From contig JAIFNF010000106.1 in assembly GCA_020047885.1 (NCBI GenBank), positions 1-5,750 on the forward strand: 5,750 bases of DNA, in the 5' to 3' direction. A program made the position numbers and the translations under genes. Below, piece by piece: positions 5,306 through 5,750 of this stretch (position 1 is the stretch's first letter; each line of letters opens with the position of its first letter). The stretch comes from Gammaproteobacteria bacterium. Its GTDB lineage: Bacteria > Pseudomonadota > Gammaproteobacteria > Competibacterales > Competibacteraceae. Below the pieces are notes generated by a model that was given only the letters and a program-made list of their open reading frames with translations, was not told where the DNA came from and did no database searches.

Positions 5306-5750
5306 ATGCTACGCAGTCCCCGCGATTTTTTCAAACCCAAGGTCGTTGGCGCTCCAGAACCACTCCGCGAGATTCCGGTATTACCTTCGCGGATGATTCA
5401 CTTCTTCGATCCCAGTAATCCGAAAATGGCAGTCAAAGTCCCAGATATCGCCAAAACGGTGGACATCATGCTCGGCAATCTGGAAGACGCCGTGCCGATT
5501 GACCGCAAGGAAGCTGCCCGCGAAGGGCTAGTGCAGATCGGTAAAAATGTCGATTTCGGCAATACCCAGTTCTGGACGCGGGTTAACAGCCTGGACAGTC
5601 CCTGGTTCCTGGATGACCTGACCCGACTGGTCGGGGAAATCGGCAACAAGCTGGATGTGATCATGCTGCCCAAGATTCAGGGCGCGTGGGATATTCATTT
5701 CGCCGATCAGTTACTGGCGCAACTGGAAGCCAAATATGGCGTGAAAAAGC
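5306..5750 (+). CDS. mcl: Malyl-CoA/beta-methylmalyl-CoA lyase, CitE/HpcH family (3' end outside window)
   Basis: The first 148 residues of a Mg-dependent CoA-ester lyase of the HpcH/HpaI aldolase/citrate-lyase-beta superfamily are present; the frame is open at the window edge. Chloroflexus-type Mcl enzymes, about 348 residues, reversibly cleave malyl-CoA, beta-methylmalyl-CoA and citramalyl-CoA. The N-terminus (FFKP, IGAPEP-like VGAPEPLRE at 14-22, PSRMIHFF at 27-34, GNLEDAVPID at 57-66) follows the Chloroflexus enzyme as I remember it. It does not start like the Rhodobacter/Methylorubrum Mcl1/MtkA-linked clade. TRVNSLDSPW (91-100) with Arg92 and DVIMLPK (117-123) are superfamily CoA/active-site elements. 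The metal-binding Glu and Asp lie beyond the edge, so catalytic competence cannot be confirmed. A strong ribosome site supports the start. Substrate specificity is inferred from clade resemblance and from the neighbouring glyoxylate-producing isocitrate lyase and MeaB. A generic 'CoA ester lyase' label is the safe minimum. Confidence 0.85.
   Translation, partial: MLRSPRDFFKPKVVGAPEPLREIPVLPSRMIHFFDPSNPKMAVKVPDIAKTVDIMLGNLEDAVPIDRKEAAREGLVQIGKNVDFGNTQFWTRVNSLDSPWFLDDLTRLVGEIGNKLDVIMLPKIQGAWDIHFADQLLAQLEAKYGVKK

Noticed and set aside
5398..5673. Minus-strand 91-residue frame at the right end
   Set aside because: It is antisense to the malyl-CoA lyase gene, whose + strand frame shows clear family motifs.
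1..5750. CRISPR array, tRNA, rRNA or insertion-sequence ends
   Set aside because: No regularly spaced repeats, cloverleaf-like segments, transposase frames or paired terminal inverted repeats were seen on either strand.

Overview
The window is a compact stretch of bacterial chromosome, with every gene I can support on the + strand. It reads as central carbon metabolism of a GC-rich proteobacterium. The protein flavour (E. coli-length AceA and AceB, a MeaB with a long N-terminus, a Uma2 protein, a Chloroflexus-type malyl-CoA lyase) fits a gammaproteobacterium, possibly a PHA/glycogen-accumulating lineage such as Competibacteraceae. That placement is inference from memory, not a search result.

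Layout. (1) 21-1313: isocitrate lyase (aceA). (2) 1314-1563: a spacer with a short tandem heptamer, two small hairpins and a good intrinsic terminator at 1431-1464. (3) 1564-3162: malate synthase A (aceB), starting at GTG behind a strong Shine-Dalgarno, followed by an intrinsic terminator at 3187-3219. (4) 3163-3659: about 500 bases with no intact gene. It holds a second terminator-like hairpin (3305-3332), a very AT-rich patch (about 28% GC by hand count over 3361-3480) and what looks like a frameshifted remnant of a gene's 3' end (3439-3644). (5) 3660 to the window edge: a closely packed + strand set of a MeaB/ArgK-type GTPase (3660-4787), a Uma2-family protein (4814-5290) and the 5' part of a malyl-CoA/beta-methylmalyl-CoA/citramalyl-CoA lyase (5306 onward, cut by the window).

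How the genes may work together. AceA cleaves isocitrate to succinate and glyoxylate. AceB condenses glyoxylate with acetyl-CoA to malate. The downstream set adds a second possible fate for glyoxylate: Mcl-type lyases condense it with propionyl-CoA to beta-methylmalyl-CoA, and MeaB protects the B12-dependent acyl-CoA mutase that interconverts succinyl-CoA and methylmalonyl-CoA, the route to and from propionyl-CoA. Together they suggest co-assimilation of acetyl-CoA, propionyl-CoA and glyoxylate, resembling the second cycle of the 3-hydroxypropionate bi-cycle. The genes that would prove this (mesaconyl-CoA hydratases, the mesaconyl-CoA transferase, the mutase) are not in the window. No tRNA, rRNA, CRISPR array, insertion sequence or origin was recognised.
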